64,000 bases of DNA from DATKYQ01 sp035528415 (GCA_035528415.1 DATKYQ010000075.1:1-64000), one strand, 5' to 3'. Numbered from the stretch's first letter, positions 24,081 through 32,899 are shown. Notes: generated by a model from the sequence alone, not told the origin. Numbers and translations are program-made.

Positions 24081-25823
24081 TCAAAACCCCACTACCAGCG
24101 CTCCCCATGCGGGTATCTCATCAAGCAGGTATCTTGAACGCGTAACGGGAACTACAAGTTCGCGCCCGCTGAACAAATCTTCTCCCTCAAGCTCGCGCCC
24201 GGGCTGACCGACACTCGACAGATCGATCGTCGGCTTTTCCGGCAGCGAGGAAAAGTTGAGTACTACCAGCACGGGGTGATCCCCCTCCCCGCGCAGGTAA
24301 GCGTACGCGGCCCCGCGATCGATTGCCAGGCGTTTGCGGGCGGTCGATGTCAGTGCCGGCCATTCGCCCCTGATGCGAATCAATTCACGATACAGGGCAA
24401 GCAACGAGTTCGGATCACCGGCCTGCGAGGCGACGTCGATACCGTCCTCCCCGTCGGCGGGTGGGGTCCAGGGTGTGCCGCTCGTGAAACCCGCACCCGA
24501 TCCTGCGGTCCACTGCATGGGAGCTCGCTTGCAGATGTCGCCCGAGCAGCGGGATGCGTCGGCCTGACCGATCTCCTGGCCGTAGTACAGAAACGGCGTG
24601 CCCGGCAGGGTGAGCAACAGAACGGCGGCAAGCTTGAGCGGCCAGCGCCTGCCGCCCAGGCTGGTTACCAACCTCGTGAAATCATGGTTTTCGAGAAACG
24701 GCGCGTCGAAGCCACGGCTTGAGAACGAGCGTTCTACACGGGTGAGCACCCTCTCGATCTCTTCAGGATCCTCGGCCAACAGGCACTGCGGCAGCACCTC
24801 GGCCAGATCGAAATTGAAAGCCAGGTCGTACTCGTCGCGCCGCCCCTGATAGGCCGCCACTATTTCACTTTTGGCCCATGCCTCGGCTACCATGAGAGCA
24901 TCCGGGCGCTTCTCACGCAGGGCACGTTTGAGATCCTTCGCCAACTGGTGTGAGCCGGCCGTGTCCGCCAACGTCCCGTCGGGATCCTCTGTGAAGTAGC
25001 GAGCGGCGTCGATCCTGAAGCCGTCCGCTCCCTGATCGAGCCAGAAACGCATGCCGGCCTCGACCTGGTCGACGACCGCGCTATTTTGCAGGTTCAGATC
25101 AGGCATCTCCGCCGAGAAGATGCCGTAGTAGTAGCTGTCACCGAGCAGGTGCCAGACCGACCCGTGGTCTCCCCAGGGGCGCCTCCAGCCCGGGTCGTCG
25201 GCGCGCCACAGGTACCAGTCGTGCCTGGGATCGTCTGTGCCCGAGGACGAGGCCGCGAACCAGGCGTGCAGGCGGGAGGTATGGTTCAACGGCAAATCGA
25301 GGATCACCCGCATACTGCGTTGGTGCGCGGCTGCGGCAAGGTCACGAAAGTCTGCAAGCGATCCAAGTTCTGGACTGACGGTCAGGTAGTCGCTCACATC
25401 ATAGCCGTGATACGAAGGCGAGGCGAAGATTGGCGTCAACCACAACAAGTTGACCCCCAGATCCGATCCGCCCGTTTTTCCGTCATTCAGGTAATCGAGT
25501 TTTTGTAAGATACCGGCAAGATCGCCGACACCGTCAGCGTCCGAATCGAAAAAAGAGCGCACGAAGATCTCGTAGCCGACAGACTTAGCAACCCAGGCGG
25601 GCGCGTCCAGGTAAGGGCCCGCACCGGATCCTCCGCGACAGGTCGTCCCGCTCATGACGACGGCGGCGCAGACGAATACCAGGGCGGCAAGACCGCGTGA
25701 GATGGCACGATCTCTACAGCTGAGTCGAGAAAGCTCGAAGTCGCCTTCACCTCTGCGGGCAAGTCTTGTGCCCTTGGGTGCCAGCGCCGCCTCAATCCGT
25801 GCGGACAATCTATGACTTTTCAA
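24081..25823 (-). CDS. Secreted GH13 alpha-amylase
   Basis: About 580 residues. The GH13 barrel is complete: VGYEIFVRSFFDSDADGVGD (region I start), the nucleophile Asp in GFRIDAARYF, the acid/base Glu in MVAEAW and the transition-state Asp in FLENHDFTR. A C-terminal beta domain follows. It hydrolyses alpha-1,4-glucans such as starch, glycogen or maltodextrins. A hydrophobic segment at about 44-58 followed by Cys suggests export and possibly lipidation, though SGTTC is not a canonical lipobox. The start is uncertain: the frame opens with TTG at 25823, seven bases after the stop of the small gene at 25831, with no clear ribosome binding site, so coupling to that gene is possible. Confidence 0.88.
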   Translation of the reverse strand: MKSHRLSARIEAALAPKGTRLARRGEGDFELSRLSCRDRAISRGLAALVFVCAAVVMSGTTCRGGSGAGPYLDAPAWVAKSVGYEIFVRSFFDSDADGVGDLAGILQKLDYLNDGKTGGSDLGVNLLWLTPIFASPSYHGYDVSDYLTVSPELGSLADFRDLAAAAHQRSMRVILDLPLNHTSRLHAWFAASSSGTDDPRHDWYLWRADDPGWRRPWGDHGSVWHLLGDSYYYGIFSAEMPDLNLQNSAVVDQVEAGMRFWLDQGADGFRIDAARYFTEDPDGTLADTAGSHQLAKDLKRALREKRPDALMVAEAWAKSEIVAAYQGRRDEYDLAFNFDLAEVLPQCLLAEDPEEIERVLTRVERSFSSRGFDAPFLENHDFTRLVTSLGGRRWPLKLAAVLLLTLPGTPFLYYGQEIGQADASRCSGDICKRAPMQWTAGSGAGFTSGTPWTPPADGEDGIDVASQAGDPNSLLALYRELIRIRGEWPALTSTARKRLAIDRGAAYAYLRGEGDHPVLVVLNFSSLPEKPTIDLSSVGQPGRELEGEDLFSGRELVVPVTRSRYLLDEIPAWGALVVGF

Positions 25824-25830
25824 GACAGGT

Positions 25831-25986
25831 TCAGGTGACGTGGTCCCAGTCCTTGGCCATCTGTCTCAGGTTGGCCTTGGTGGGAGCCTTTTTCACGCGA
25901 GCCTGGGCGGCCTGCGACTTGGATGTCTTTTCTCTGGATGCTCGGTGGGTGGTACGCTCATCCTTGCGTGCCTTGGTCTGTTCCAT
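25831..25986 (-). CDS. Small basic protein, 51 residues
   Basis: A short frame beginning MEQTKARKDERTTHRASR and ending KDWDHVT, with GGAGG eight bases before the ATG. It has about 15 Lys/Arg and few hydrophobics, no signal peptide and no Cys. It lies between the terminator at 26032-26069 and the amylase gene, whose TTG start is seven bases past its stop. It may be a small nucleic-acid-binding or ribosome-associated protein, or a coupling peptide. The strong ribosome binding site and context support a real gene. I do not recognise the family. Confidence 0.6.
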   Translation of the reverse strand: MEQTKARKDERTTHRASREKTSKSQAAQARVKKAPTKANLRQMAKDWDHVT

Positions 25987-26031
25987 TCAGAAAACCTCCT
26001 CTGAGTGTCAAACACCCCCTACCCTGTGCAA

Positions 26032-26069
26032 TAAAAGCGGACTGCCAGATTTTAGTTCCGGCAGCCCGC
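26032..26069 (-). terminator. Intrinsic terminator of the acyl-CoA operon
   Basis: On the minus strand GCGG-G-CTGCC pairs with GGCAG-T-CCGC around an A/T-rich loop and is followed by TTTTAT. It lies about 90 bases past the stop of the BKACE gene and before the small protein gene. A second small dyad (CTGTAG...CTACAG, about 26070-26091) precedes it. Confidence 0.75.
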
Positions 26070-26160
26070 CTGTAGGAGACGGAGACTACAGAAAACGGCA
26101 CCGCTTGTCAAGCTCAGCACAGTTATTTCAAAGAGTTACGGTTTGAAAGAGGCCATACAA

Positions 26161-27051
26161 TCACCTATTTGTAAGCTTCAGGCGCCGGCGACACTCTTCG
26201 GGCGTGGCCGCTTCACGGCCTTGGTCGCGGATCATGCGCGCGGCTTTTTCCACCAGTTCGCCGTTGGAGCCGGCCATGCGGCCGGGTTCCACGTAGAAGT
26301 TGTCCTCGAGCCCTACCCTGATGTTGCCGCCCATTGCTATGGCGCCGGCCACCAGGCGCCACTGGTCGCGCGAAATACCGATCAGCTCCCACTCGCTTTT
26401 CTCCGGCACACATGACGACATATGCAGCAATGAGTCGATCGTGGGCGCTATACCGCCAGTTACCCCTAATATCAGCGAGTACTGGAAGGGCGGCTTGAGT
26501 AAACCCATATCGACGAGCGGGTACGAGTTGGCCACATGGCCGGCGTCGAAACATTCCATCTCCGGCTTCGAATTCACCTCGTTCATGGTCTCTATCAGTT
26601 TAACGATCTCGGAGAACGGATTCGCAAAAACGAACTCGAAGACGAAGCTCTTTTTCTTCTGGTGATACTTGGCGTAGTTCATCGAACCCATATTGAGTGC
26701 CGCTAAAGCCGGTCGGATCTCGCGCACCGGGGCGATTTTTTCTTCGCTGCTTATACCGACAGCGCCGGTCGAGAAGTTGATCACGATCGGACAGGCGCTA
26801 ACAATCGCGTCGCGGATTGCGCGATAGTGCTCGACCTTGTAGCTCGGCGAGCCGTCCGCGGGATCGCGGGCGTGGATGTGCGCTACCGCGGCACCGGCCT
26901 CATAGGCCCTCCGGGCCTCCGCGGCGTATTCCTCTGGAGTGTAGGGAATAGCCGGGCATTGGTCGCGGCTGGCCACCACTCCGCTGAGCGCGCAGGTGAT
27001 GATGCAGGGTCTTTCGGGATCGCGATGCTGTGCCATTGGCAAGAATGACAT
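26161..27051 (-). CDS. BKACE-family beta-keto acid cleavage enzyme
   Basis: A 296-residue member of the BKACE (DUF849, 3-keto-5-aminohexanoate cleavage) family. The Zn-site segments AHIHARD and CFDAGHV are present, with VINFSTG and the C-terminal VGLEDNFYVEPGRMA typical of the family. These enzymes condense a beta-keto acid with acetyl-CoA to give acetoacetate and a new acyl-CoA. It is the last gene of the acyl-CoA operon, six bases after the enoyl-CoA hydratase gene and before a terminator. It sits where a leucine operon would usually carry HMG-CoA lyase. The substrate cannot be read from the sequence. ATG 27051 has an AAGGTGAG site upstream. Confidence 0.85.
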   Translation of the reverse strand: MSFLPMAQHRDPERPCIITCALSGVVASRDQCPAIPYTPEEYAAEARRAYEAGAAVAHIHARDPADGSPSYKVEHYRAIRDAIVSACPIVINFSTGAVGISSEEKIAPVREIRPALAALNMGSMNYAKYHQKKKSFVFEFVFANPFSEIVKLIETMNEVNSKPEMECFDAGHVANSYPLVDMGLLKPPFQYSLILGVTGGIAPTIDSLLHMSSCVPEKSEWELIGISRDQWRLVAGAIAMGGNIRVGLEDNFYVEPGRMAGSNGELVEKAARMIRDQGREAATPEECRRRLKLTNR

Positions 27052-27057
27052 GGGCTC

Positions 27058-27840
27058 TCACCTTCCCTTCCATATGGGCTTACGCTTTTGCAAAAAAGCC
27101 TGGATGCCTTCCATTGCATCCTGGCTGGCAATGACTTTCATAAGCTCCGTAATCAGCTCTGCAGTGGCCTGTTCGCTCTGCATGCCGCGCGTCTTTGCCA
27201 GTGCCCTGCGGCCGATGCCGATGGCCGTGGGAGAGCCGGCCAGAATGTCCGCTGAAACTTCCTCTACCGTGGCGTCCAACTCGGCGCGGGGCACCACCCG
27301 GTTTACGAACCCCATGCTCATGGCCTCGCTGGCCGGCACCTTCCGACCGCAGAAAATCATCTCCATGGCGCGCTTGGATCCCGCGTGCCTGATGACCAGC
27401 GGCGCGATAATCATGGGAAACATCCCGGCGCGCACCTCCGGCGTGCCGAAGACAGCATCGTCGCAAGCAACGACCAGATCGCAGGCCAGCGCCAGTCCCA
27501 ACCCGCCACCCAGGCAATAGCCTGCCACCCGCGCTAATAGAGGCGTCTGCATGGATTCCATGCAGAGCAACAGATCGCCGAACAACTCGAGCGCCCCTGC
27601 GGCGCCATGTTCAGCCGACATGTCGGAGGCCAGGTCACCGCCTGCGCAAAAGGCCTTCTGGCCCGCTCCGGTGATGCACACCAGGCGCACGCCTGGTTCG
27701 CTGTCCGCCTCTTTTAAAGCCCCGATCAGGGCCTTGGTCAGCTCGGCGTCAAGGGCGTTGCGGCGCTTTTCGCGGTTGAGTGTCAAAGTCACGACGTGGC
27801 CGTCGCGCGCGACGATAAGCTTCGGCTCATCCTTCGCCAT
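27058..27840 (-). CDS. Enoyl-CoA hydratase/isomerase family protein
   Basis: A 260-residue crotonase-fold protein. The oxyanion-hole segments AFCAGGDL and GYCLGGGLG are intact. The catalytic Glu in TPEVRAGMFP (Glu164 equivalent) is present, but the usual Glu144 in GGGxELAxxCD is Gly here (GGGLGLALACD). By context it would be the 3-methylglutaconyl-CoA hydratase step of leucine breakdown. The changed residue allows for isomerase or other crotonase chemistry. Its 5' end overlaps the biotin-carrier gene by 14 bases and it is followed six bases later by the BKACE gene. Confidence 0.85.
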   Translation of the reverse strand: MAKDEPKLIVARDGHVVTLTLNREKRRNALDAELTKALIGALKEADSEPGVRLVCITGAGQKAFCAGGDLASDMSAEHGAAGALELFGDLLLCMESMQTPLLARVAGYCLGGGLGLALACDLVVACDDAVFGTPEVRAGMFPMIIAPLVIRHAGSKRAMEMIFCGRKVPASEAMSMGFVNRVVPRAELDATVEEVSADILAGSPTAIGIGRRALAKTRGMQSEQATAELITELMKVIASQDAMEGIQAFLQKRKPIWKGR

Positions 27841-28354
27841 CGCAATCCTCCTCGGGCACTAACTCGACCAGGACCTGTCCGGGTGAAACTTTATCGCCCT
27901 CGGCAACGTTCACTGCTAAAACGACTCCGTCCCGGGGCGCGACCAGCGTGGTTTCCATCTTCATGGCCGAAACGACCACCAGCGCCTGTCCACGCTCGAC
28001 ATGCTGCCCGGGCTCAGAAAGTATCCTGACGACGACGGCCGGCATCGGCGGGGTGACATCTCCGGGCGGCCGGGCCGTGGCCGGCCCGCCGGCCAGCGGT
28101 TCTATCAATGCCTGGCTTCCGGCGCAAAAAGCCCAGAAGTCATGGCCGACCCTGGCGAGCCTGACCAGCGCCGTTCCGCCGGCGAACGTCAGATGAAGAC
28201 GATCAGGGACCGGAGCGCGTACTCCGGCCTCGATCGTCTCACCGTCGATGCGCGCACGTAGCCTGGCGGGTTCTCCTTCCCTTCCGGGTGTGTATTCGAG
28301 CACCTCGATCTCGTGCTCGGCGTCGTTCATCCTCACGCGTCTCATGGCACCCAT
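27827..28354 (-). CDS. Biotin carboxyl carrier subunit with BT-like N-terminus
   Basis: A 175-residue protein. The N-terminal 85 residues are beta-rich (RLRARIDGETIEAGV, LHLTFAGGTALVRLA) like the BT/linker region of acyl-CoA carboxylase alpha chains. Residues about 98-170 are a biotinyl domain with the acceptor Lys in VSAMKMETTL. It carries CO2 between the biotin carboxylase and carboxyltransferase encoded next door. Its ATG lies one codon after the stop of the biotin carboxylase gene and in the same frame, so the pair looks like one alpha chain cut by a single TAA. An internal ATG at 28345 is an alternative start. Confidence 0.88.
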   Translation of the reverse strand: MGAMRRVRMNDAEHEIEVLEYTPGREGEPARLRARIDGETIEAGVRAPVPDRLHLTFAGGTALVRLARVGHDFWAFCAGSQALIEPLAGGPATARPPGDVTPPMPAVVVRILSEPGQHVERGQALVVVSAMKMETTLVAPRDGVVLAVNVAEGDKVSPGQVLVELVPEEDCDGEG

Positions 28355-28357
28355 TTT

Positions 28358-29875
28358 TTATCCCCAGCTACGGAAACGGCCAAGTCTGATCCAGGGATCA
28401 TCCCGATGGCCGCCTCCCATTCCCGGACGGTCAGCACGTGATCCAGGTGACTTTCCCGCTCGCTCTTCATCAGCCAGGCGGTCCGCCAGCCAGCCGAACA
28501 ATGCCATCCGAGCGCGCTCTTCAGATGGCTTCCAATCTTTAAAGTATCGCTCGAGGAAATCCGTGGACGTTTCCGCTTTCATAAATTGTTTCGATTCGAT
28601 AACTTCGATCAATATCTCGACAGGCGTCTTCACCCCGAGAACACATGTCTCTCGCAGCGCCCGGGCCATTCGAGTCGCCGCCCGGTCGCGATTGGCCGCG
28701 AAAGTAACCAGCTTTGCAAGAATCGGATCGTAGTGAACCGGGACGACACTGCCCGGCATGATGCCGCTATCGAAGCGCACACCGGGTCCTGAAGGAGCCT
28801 CCAGAGCACAAATTGTGCCGGGGCTGGGCATGAATCCCCGGGCCGGGTCCTCGGCGTAGATGCGGCACTCGATGGCATGGCCGCGGCAAGAGATCTCTTG
28901 CTGTGCCATCGAAAGTGTCTCGCCCGCGGCTATACGGATTTGCTGTTCGACCAGGTCGACTCCGGTTATTAATTCTGTAACCGGGTGTTCCACCTGCAAC
29001 CGGGCGTTCACCTCCATGAAGCTGAAATTCCCCTGGTCATCGAGTAAGAACTCCACCGTGCCGGCGTTGGTGTAGTCCGCTGCCCGGGCCACGCTGGTTG
29101 CCGCCCGGCACAACTTCTCGCGCAACTCGGCGTCGAGTGCCGCTGAAGGCGCCTCTTCGATTATTTTCTGGTGACGGCGTTGTATGGAGCACTCGCGCTC
29201 GAAAAGATGCACCAGGTTGCCATGCTCGTCGGCAAGGATCTGCACTTCGATGTGGCGAGCATTCTCGACACAGCGCTCCAGAAAAAGCCTGCCGTCCCCG
29301 AAGGCGCTATGGGCCTCGCCGGCGGCAAGTTCAAGTGCTTCTGCGAGCGCCTCCGGACGTTCCACCCGGCGCATGCCCTTGCCGCCCCCACCGGCGGCGG
29401 CCTTGATCATCACAGGATATCCTAGCTTTTCAGCTTGCTTAAGAAGAGCCCGGCGGTCGTCTGAGGGCAACTCCGTCCCCGCAGTCGGCGGCACACCCGC
29501 CTCTTTTGCAAGCTTGCGGGCTGCTATCTTGTCGCCCACCAGGGCCAGCACCTCGGATCGCGGCCCGATGAAGGTAAGATCGGCTCGTTCGCAGGCGGCG
29601 GCCATATCGGCGCTCTCGGCCAGAAAGCCGTAGCCCGGGTGCAGCGCCTCGGCGCCCGTGTCCTTGGCAGCCCTGATTATCTTGTCGATAGCCAGGTAGC
29701 TGTCTGCCGGCTCGTCGCCCCCCAGCGCAACCACCTGGTCGGCCTGCTGGACGTGCAGGGCGTCACTGTCGACGTCGGAACACACCCCCACCGTGGCAAT
29801 GCCCATCTCGCGGCAGGTACGAAAAATTCTGACGGCGATCTCACCGCGGTTGGCAACCAGGATCTTCGTAAACAT
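28358..29875 (-). CDS. Biotin carboxylase subunit of an acyl-CoA carboxylase
   Basis: A 505-residue protein with the full BC architecture: ILVANRGEIAVRIFRTCREM at the N-terminus, the ATP-grasp Gly loop (AAGGGGKGMRRV), and EVNARLQVEHPVTE. It carboxylates biotin using ATP and bicarbonate. Fused MCC alpha chains are about 660-700 residues; this stops at the end of the BC domain and the BT/BCCP part follows as a separate frame. ATG 29875 with GAGGAGG just upstream is chosen over an open frame reaching 30004, which overlaps the carboxyltransferase gene. It lies eight bases after that gene, so the operon is tightly packed. Confidence 0.92.
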   Translation of the reverse strand: MFTKILVANRGEIAVRIFRTCREMGIATVGVCSDVDSDALHVQQADQVVALGGDEPADSYLAIDKIIRAAKDTGAEALHPGYGFLAESADMAAACERADLTFIGPRSEVLALVGDKIAARKLAKEAGVPPTAGTELPSDDRRALLKQAEKLGYPVMIKAAAGGGGKGMRRVERPEALAEALELAAGEAHSAFGDGRLFLERCVENARHIEVQILADEHGNLVHLFERECSIQRRHQKIIEEAPSAALDAELREKLCRAATSVARAADYTNAGTVEFLLDDQGNFSFMEVNARLQVEHPVTELITGVDLVEQQIRIAAGETLSMAQQEISCRGHAIECRIYAEDPARGFMPSPGTICALEAPSGPGVRFDSGIMPGSVVPVHYDPILAKLVTFAANRDRAATRMARALRETCVLGVKTPVEILIEVIESKQFMKAETSTDFLERYFKDWKPSEERARMALFGWLADRLADEERAGKSPGSRADRPGMGGGHRDDPWIRLGRFRSWG

Positions 29876-29883
29876 AGGCCTCC

Positions 29884-31500
29884 TCACATCCTGAATAGCC
29901 CATAGCCCAAGCGGCCCGATCGCAGCGGGGCACACAACGAAGCCGACAGCGAAAGACCCAAGACATCCCGCGTCTTGGCCGGATCGAGAATGCCGTCGTC
30001 CCACAGGTTGGCCGTCGAATGGTAGGCGCCGCCTTGCTGCTCACCGGCCTGCAAAATCGGCTGCTTGATGGCCTCGACATCCTCTTTCGAAAGCGGCGCT
30101 TGGCCCTCGCGGATCAACTGCTCGTTCTTGACCGAGACAAGTACGCTGGCCGCCTGCTCGGGGCCCATCACCCCGATACGGGCGTTGGGCCACATCCACA
30201 AAAAGCGTGGGGAGTATGCCCGGCCGCACATGCCGTAGTTGCCTGCCCCGAATGATTGTCCGATCATGACGGTGAACTTGGGAACGGTGGCGGTGGCAAC
30301 GGCACAGACCATCTTGTGCCCGTCCTTGGTGATCCCACCGCGCTCGTATTCGCGCCCGATGATGTAGCCGGCGATGTTCTGCAAGAAGACCAGCGGCACC
30401 CCGTCGCGGTCGCAAAGCTGGATGAACTGAGTCGCCTTGAGAGCACTTTGGGAAAACAGCACACCGTTGTTGGCCAGAATGCCGATTTGCATCCCATGCA
30501 GAAAGGCAAAGCCGCACACCAATGTCGGGCCGTAACGTTTCTTGAACTCGTGGAAGCGGCTTCCGTCCACAATGCGGGCGATCACCTCGCGCACGTCGTA
30601 GGCTGTGGCCAGCGAGCGCGGGACGATGCCGTAGATCTCTTTTGGATCGTAGAGCGGTTCTTCAGAGTCGTTGAGCAGAGGCCACTCTTTGCGAGCCGCA
30701 GGCAGCAGGGCGACGATGTCCCGTATGATATGCACAGCATCCCTGTCGTCCTGGGCCAGATAGTCGGAGACACCGGATTCCGAGCAGTGCAGCTCGGCGC
30801 CGCCGAGTTCCTCGGCCGTGACCTCCTCGCCGGTAGCAGCAGCCACCAATGGCGGCCCGCCCAAAAAGATCGCGCCGGTGCCCTTGACGTGTACGACGTG
30901 ATCCGACATGGCCGGAATATAGGCTGCCCCGGCGGTGCATAGACCCATGACGGCGGTTATCTGCGGGATGCCCATCTTGGACATGACAGCCTGGTTGTAA
31001 AACACGCGCCCGCCGTCGTCGATGTCGGGAAACAGCTCGCTCTGCAGCGGCAGAAAAGCGCCGCCCGAGTCGACCAGGTTGATCATCGGCAGGCGGTTCT
31101 CAATGGCAATGGTTTGGCAGCGCAGTGTCTTCTTTACGCCCATGGGGTAGATCGTACCGCCCTTGATGCGCGCGTCGTTGGCCGTCACCAGCACCTCGCG
31201 CCCCTGCACGCGCCCAATCCCGGCCGTGCTGCCCGCGCCGTGCACCCGCCCGTCATACATGTCCATAGCGGCCAGGGGAGCGATCTCGAGAAAAGGAGAG
31301 TCGCGATCGAGCAAAAGCTCGATCCTCTCTTCGACCGGCAGCTTGCCCAATTCGGCGTGGCGCTTGCGGGCCCTCTCCGAACGATCCGTCCGCGCGCGGG
31401 CAAGCTCTTTGTTCAAGTCGTCAACCAGGCCCTGCATCTGCTCACGGTTGGCCCTGAAATCGTCTCCCTCGACGTCGACACGGCTTTCGATGACTTCCAT
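29884..31500 (-). CDS. Acyl-CoA carboxylase carboxyltransferase subunit (MCC beta-like)
   Basis: A 538-residue carboxyltransferase with both crotonase-like halves: IKGGTIYPMGVKKT and INLVDSGGAFLP in the N-half, GITKDGHKMVCAVA and GQSFGAGNYGMCGRAY in the C-half. The end, YHSTANLWDDGILDP and LGLSLSASL, is typical of 3-methylcrotonoyl-CoA carboxylase beta rather than propionyl-CoA carboxylase. It transfers CO2 from biotin to the acyl-CoA. ATG 31500 has GGAGG upstream and is preferred over ATG 31512. Geranyl-CoA carboxylase is an alternative that sequence alone cannot exclude. A candidate promoter lies 40-65 bases upstream. Confidence 0.88.
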   Translation of the reverse strand: MEVIESRVDVEGDDFRANREQMQGLVDDLNKELARARTDRSERARKRHAELGKLPVEERIELLLDRDSPFLEIAPLAAMDMYDGRVHGAGSTAGIGRVQGREVLVTANDARIKGGTIYPMGVKKTLRCQTIAIENRLPMINLVDSGGAFLPLQSELFPDIDDGGRVFYNQAVMSKMGIPQITAVMGLCTAGAAYIPAMSDHVVHVKGTGAIFLGGPPLVAAATGEEVTAEELGGAELHCSESGVSDYLAQDDRDAVHIIRDIVALLPAARKEWPLLNDSEEPLYDPKEIYGIVPRSLATAYDVREVIARIVDGSRFHEFKKRYGPTLVCGFAFLHGMQIGILANNGVLFSQSALKATQFIQLCDRDGVPLVFLQNIAGYIIGREYERGGITKDGHKMVCAVATATVPKFTVMIGQSFGAGNYGMCGRAYSPRFLWMWPNARIGVMGPEQAASVLVSVKNEQLIREGQAPLSKEDVEAIKQPILQAGEQQGGAYHSTANLWDDGILDPAKTRDVLGLSLSASLCAPLRSGRLGYGLFRM

Positions 31501-31771
31501 GCCCGCCTCCATCCGTGTGGCTTGTACACGAGGCTAAAAGGTATTAGGACACGGGCAACAAGTCAACGCGTAATGGAATAATCATTCAGGCAGGTTTGTT
31601 CCCACAACGATATGAAGCACAGGGCATTGGCATTGGCCCCGTCACGCCCCGCCCTGGATGGAGGCGCTTGCAGTTCGGACCTCGTCAGGATTCCTCCCAA
31701 CGTAACTTGGTGATGGACCGAACACGGGGCGTCTCCTTCCAGGGGTATTTATGAGTTCCGACCGCCTCTTC
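31501..31771 (-). promoter_or_regulatory. 271-base gap inside the acyl-CoA operon with a candidate promoter
   Basis: This is the largest gap in the operon. On the minus strand TTGACT (31566-31561), a 17-base spacer and TACCTT (31543-31538) form a weak promoter candidate for the carboxylase half. I saw no convincing small gene or terminator in the rest. Confidence 0.35.
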
Positions 31772-32899
31772 TTATGCTTCACCAACCTTTTGAAGCACGT
31801 CGTCGGCTATGTCCATGCGGGCAACTTGCGAGGTGTTTCCCATGATGGTGCCTAGATGGGCGTTGCGGAAGGCTCGTTCTACCGGGTTGGGTTGGCTGTA
31901 GCCGGCTGCGGCCATGATCTGCAGCGCCTTGTCCGCAAGTTTACCGGCGTTTTCGGTGGCGAACACCTTGGCGCACAAAGCCAAAGACGCGGCCCCGCGA
32001 TCGCCTGTTGCCGCGGCCCAGGCGGCGCGCAGGGCCAGAAGCTCCGCCGTCTGGGAGAGTGTCAGCATCTCGGCCAGGGCAAAGCGCACGCTCTGGTAGC
32101 CGGCCGGGGGCTTTGCGTGGGTGCGCTTGACGTCGGCGCTTGCCCGCGCCTGATCCAGACAGAGACGCATCGTCCCGCAGGCTACGCCCGTAAGCGCGCG
32201 ATCCCAGCTTGCGCGCAGTTCTTGCAGTAGATCTACTTCGGATGGATCGAAGGGACCTACTACCCTTTCCGGCTCAAGGCGCACATCGCGTAGCTCAAGC
32301 GGGCAGGTGCACAATTCTTTGTAGCCAAGCGTGTCCAGGCGCTCGCCGAATTCGACGCCTGCTTGCGTCCCGTCTATCAGGAAGAGCGCCGTCCGCTCCC
32401 CGATTCGTCCCAACACCCCGATCACATCCGCCATGGGCGCCAGGCTTACCGTGGATTTGCTGCCGCTGAGCAGAAAGCCCGGGCCGTCTTTGCGGGCTTG
32501 CGTCTCGAGTGTCTTCGGAACCGAGCCGGATAGCGGTTCGGAGGCTGCCACGGCCGCGATGCTTTTGCCTTGCAGGATCGGATCGATAAACATTTTTTGT
32601 TCGGGCGATCCGTGCCTGGAAATCAGATCGCAGAGCAAGCGCGCGCCGATGTCTGCGGCCAAGGCAATCCACGACGAGCGGCGGGCAAGCTCTGTTTGGG
32701 CCGCGAGTCTGCCGGGACCGGCTTGCTCGGCCAGGTAGCCCGCATCTCCCAGGCGCGCAAGCCATGCCCGCAATACCGGCGCGATCTGGCCGGGTCCAGC
32801 TTTCTCTAACGTTTCGGGTTCGGGCAGGTTCTTGTCCGCAACCAGCATCTTTATTTTTTCGACCAGCTCACTTTCTGTTGCGCTCAGATCGTAGTCCAT
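31772..32899 (-). CDS. Degenerate acyl-CoA dehydrogenase-like protein
   Basis: A 375-residue protein with the acyl-CoA dehydrogenase fold: N-terminal helices, a middle beta domain (AAVAASEPLSGS, FLLSGSKSTVSLAP), and a C-terminal helical domain with GYSQPNPVERAFRNAHLGTI. Neither known catalytic-base position is a Glu. The medium-chain position (YEGTSQ in active enzymes) reads MGNTSQ, and the isovaleryl-type position (VEWDR in the neighbour) reads ASWDR. It starts 10 bases after the isovaleryl-type enzyme gene (GAGG upstream of ATG 32899). It may be a non-catalytic partner, an oxidase-like variant or a decayed paralogue. Confidence 0.8.
   Translation of the reverse strand: MDYDLSATESELVEKIKMLVADKNLPEPETLEKAGPGQIAPVLRAWLARLGDAGYLAEQAGPGRLAAQTELARRSSWIALAADIGARLLCDLISRHGSPEQKMFIDPILQGKSIAAVAASEPLSGSVPKTLETQARKDGPGFLLSGSKSTVSLAPMADVIGVLGRIGERTALFLIDGTQAGVEFGERLDTLGYKELCTCPLELRDVRLEPERVVGPFDPSEVDLLQELRASWDRALTGVACGTMRLCLDQARASADVKRTHAKPPAGYQSVRFALAEMLTLSQTAELLALRAAWAAATGDRGAASLALCAKVFATENAGKLADKALQIMAAAGYSQPNPVERAFRNAHLGTIMGNTSQVARMDIADDVLQKVGEA

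Noticed and set aside
24081..25823. Treating the amylase as a confirmed lipoprotein
   Set aside because: The residues before the Cys (SGTTC) do not fit the lipobox and the start codon is uncertain.
26031..26110. A possible tRNA in the gap beside the BKACE gene
   Set aside because: The stem is a terminator hairpin with a T run; no T-arm or anticodon arm could be formed.
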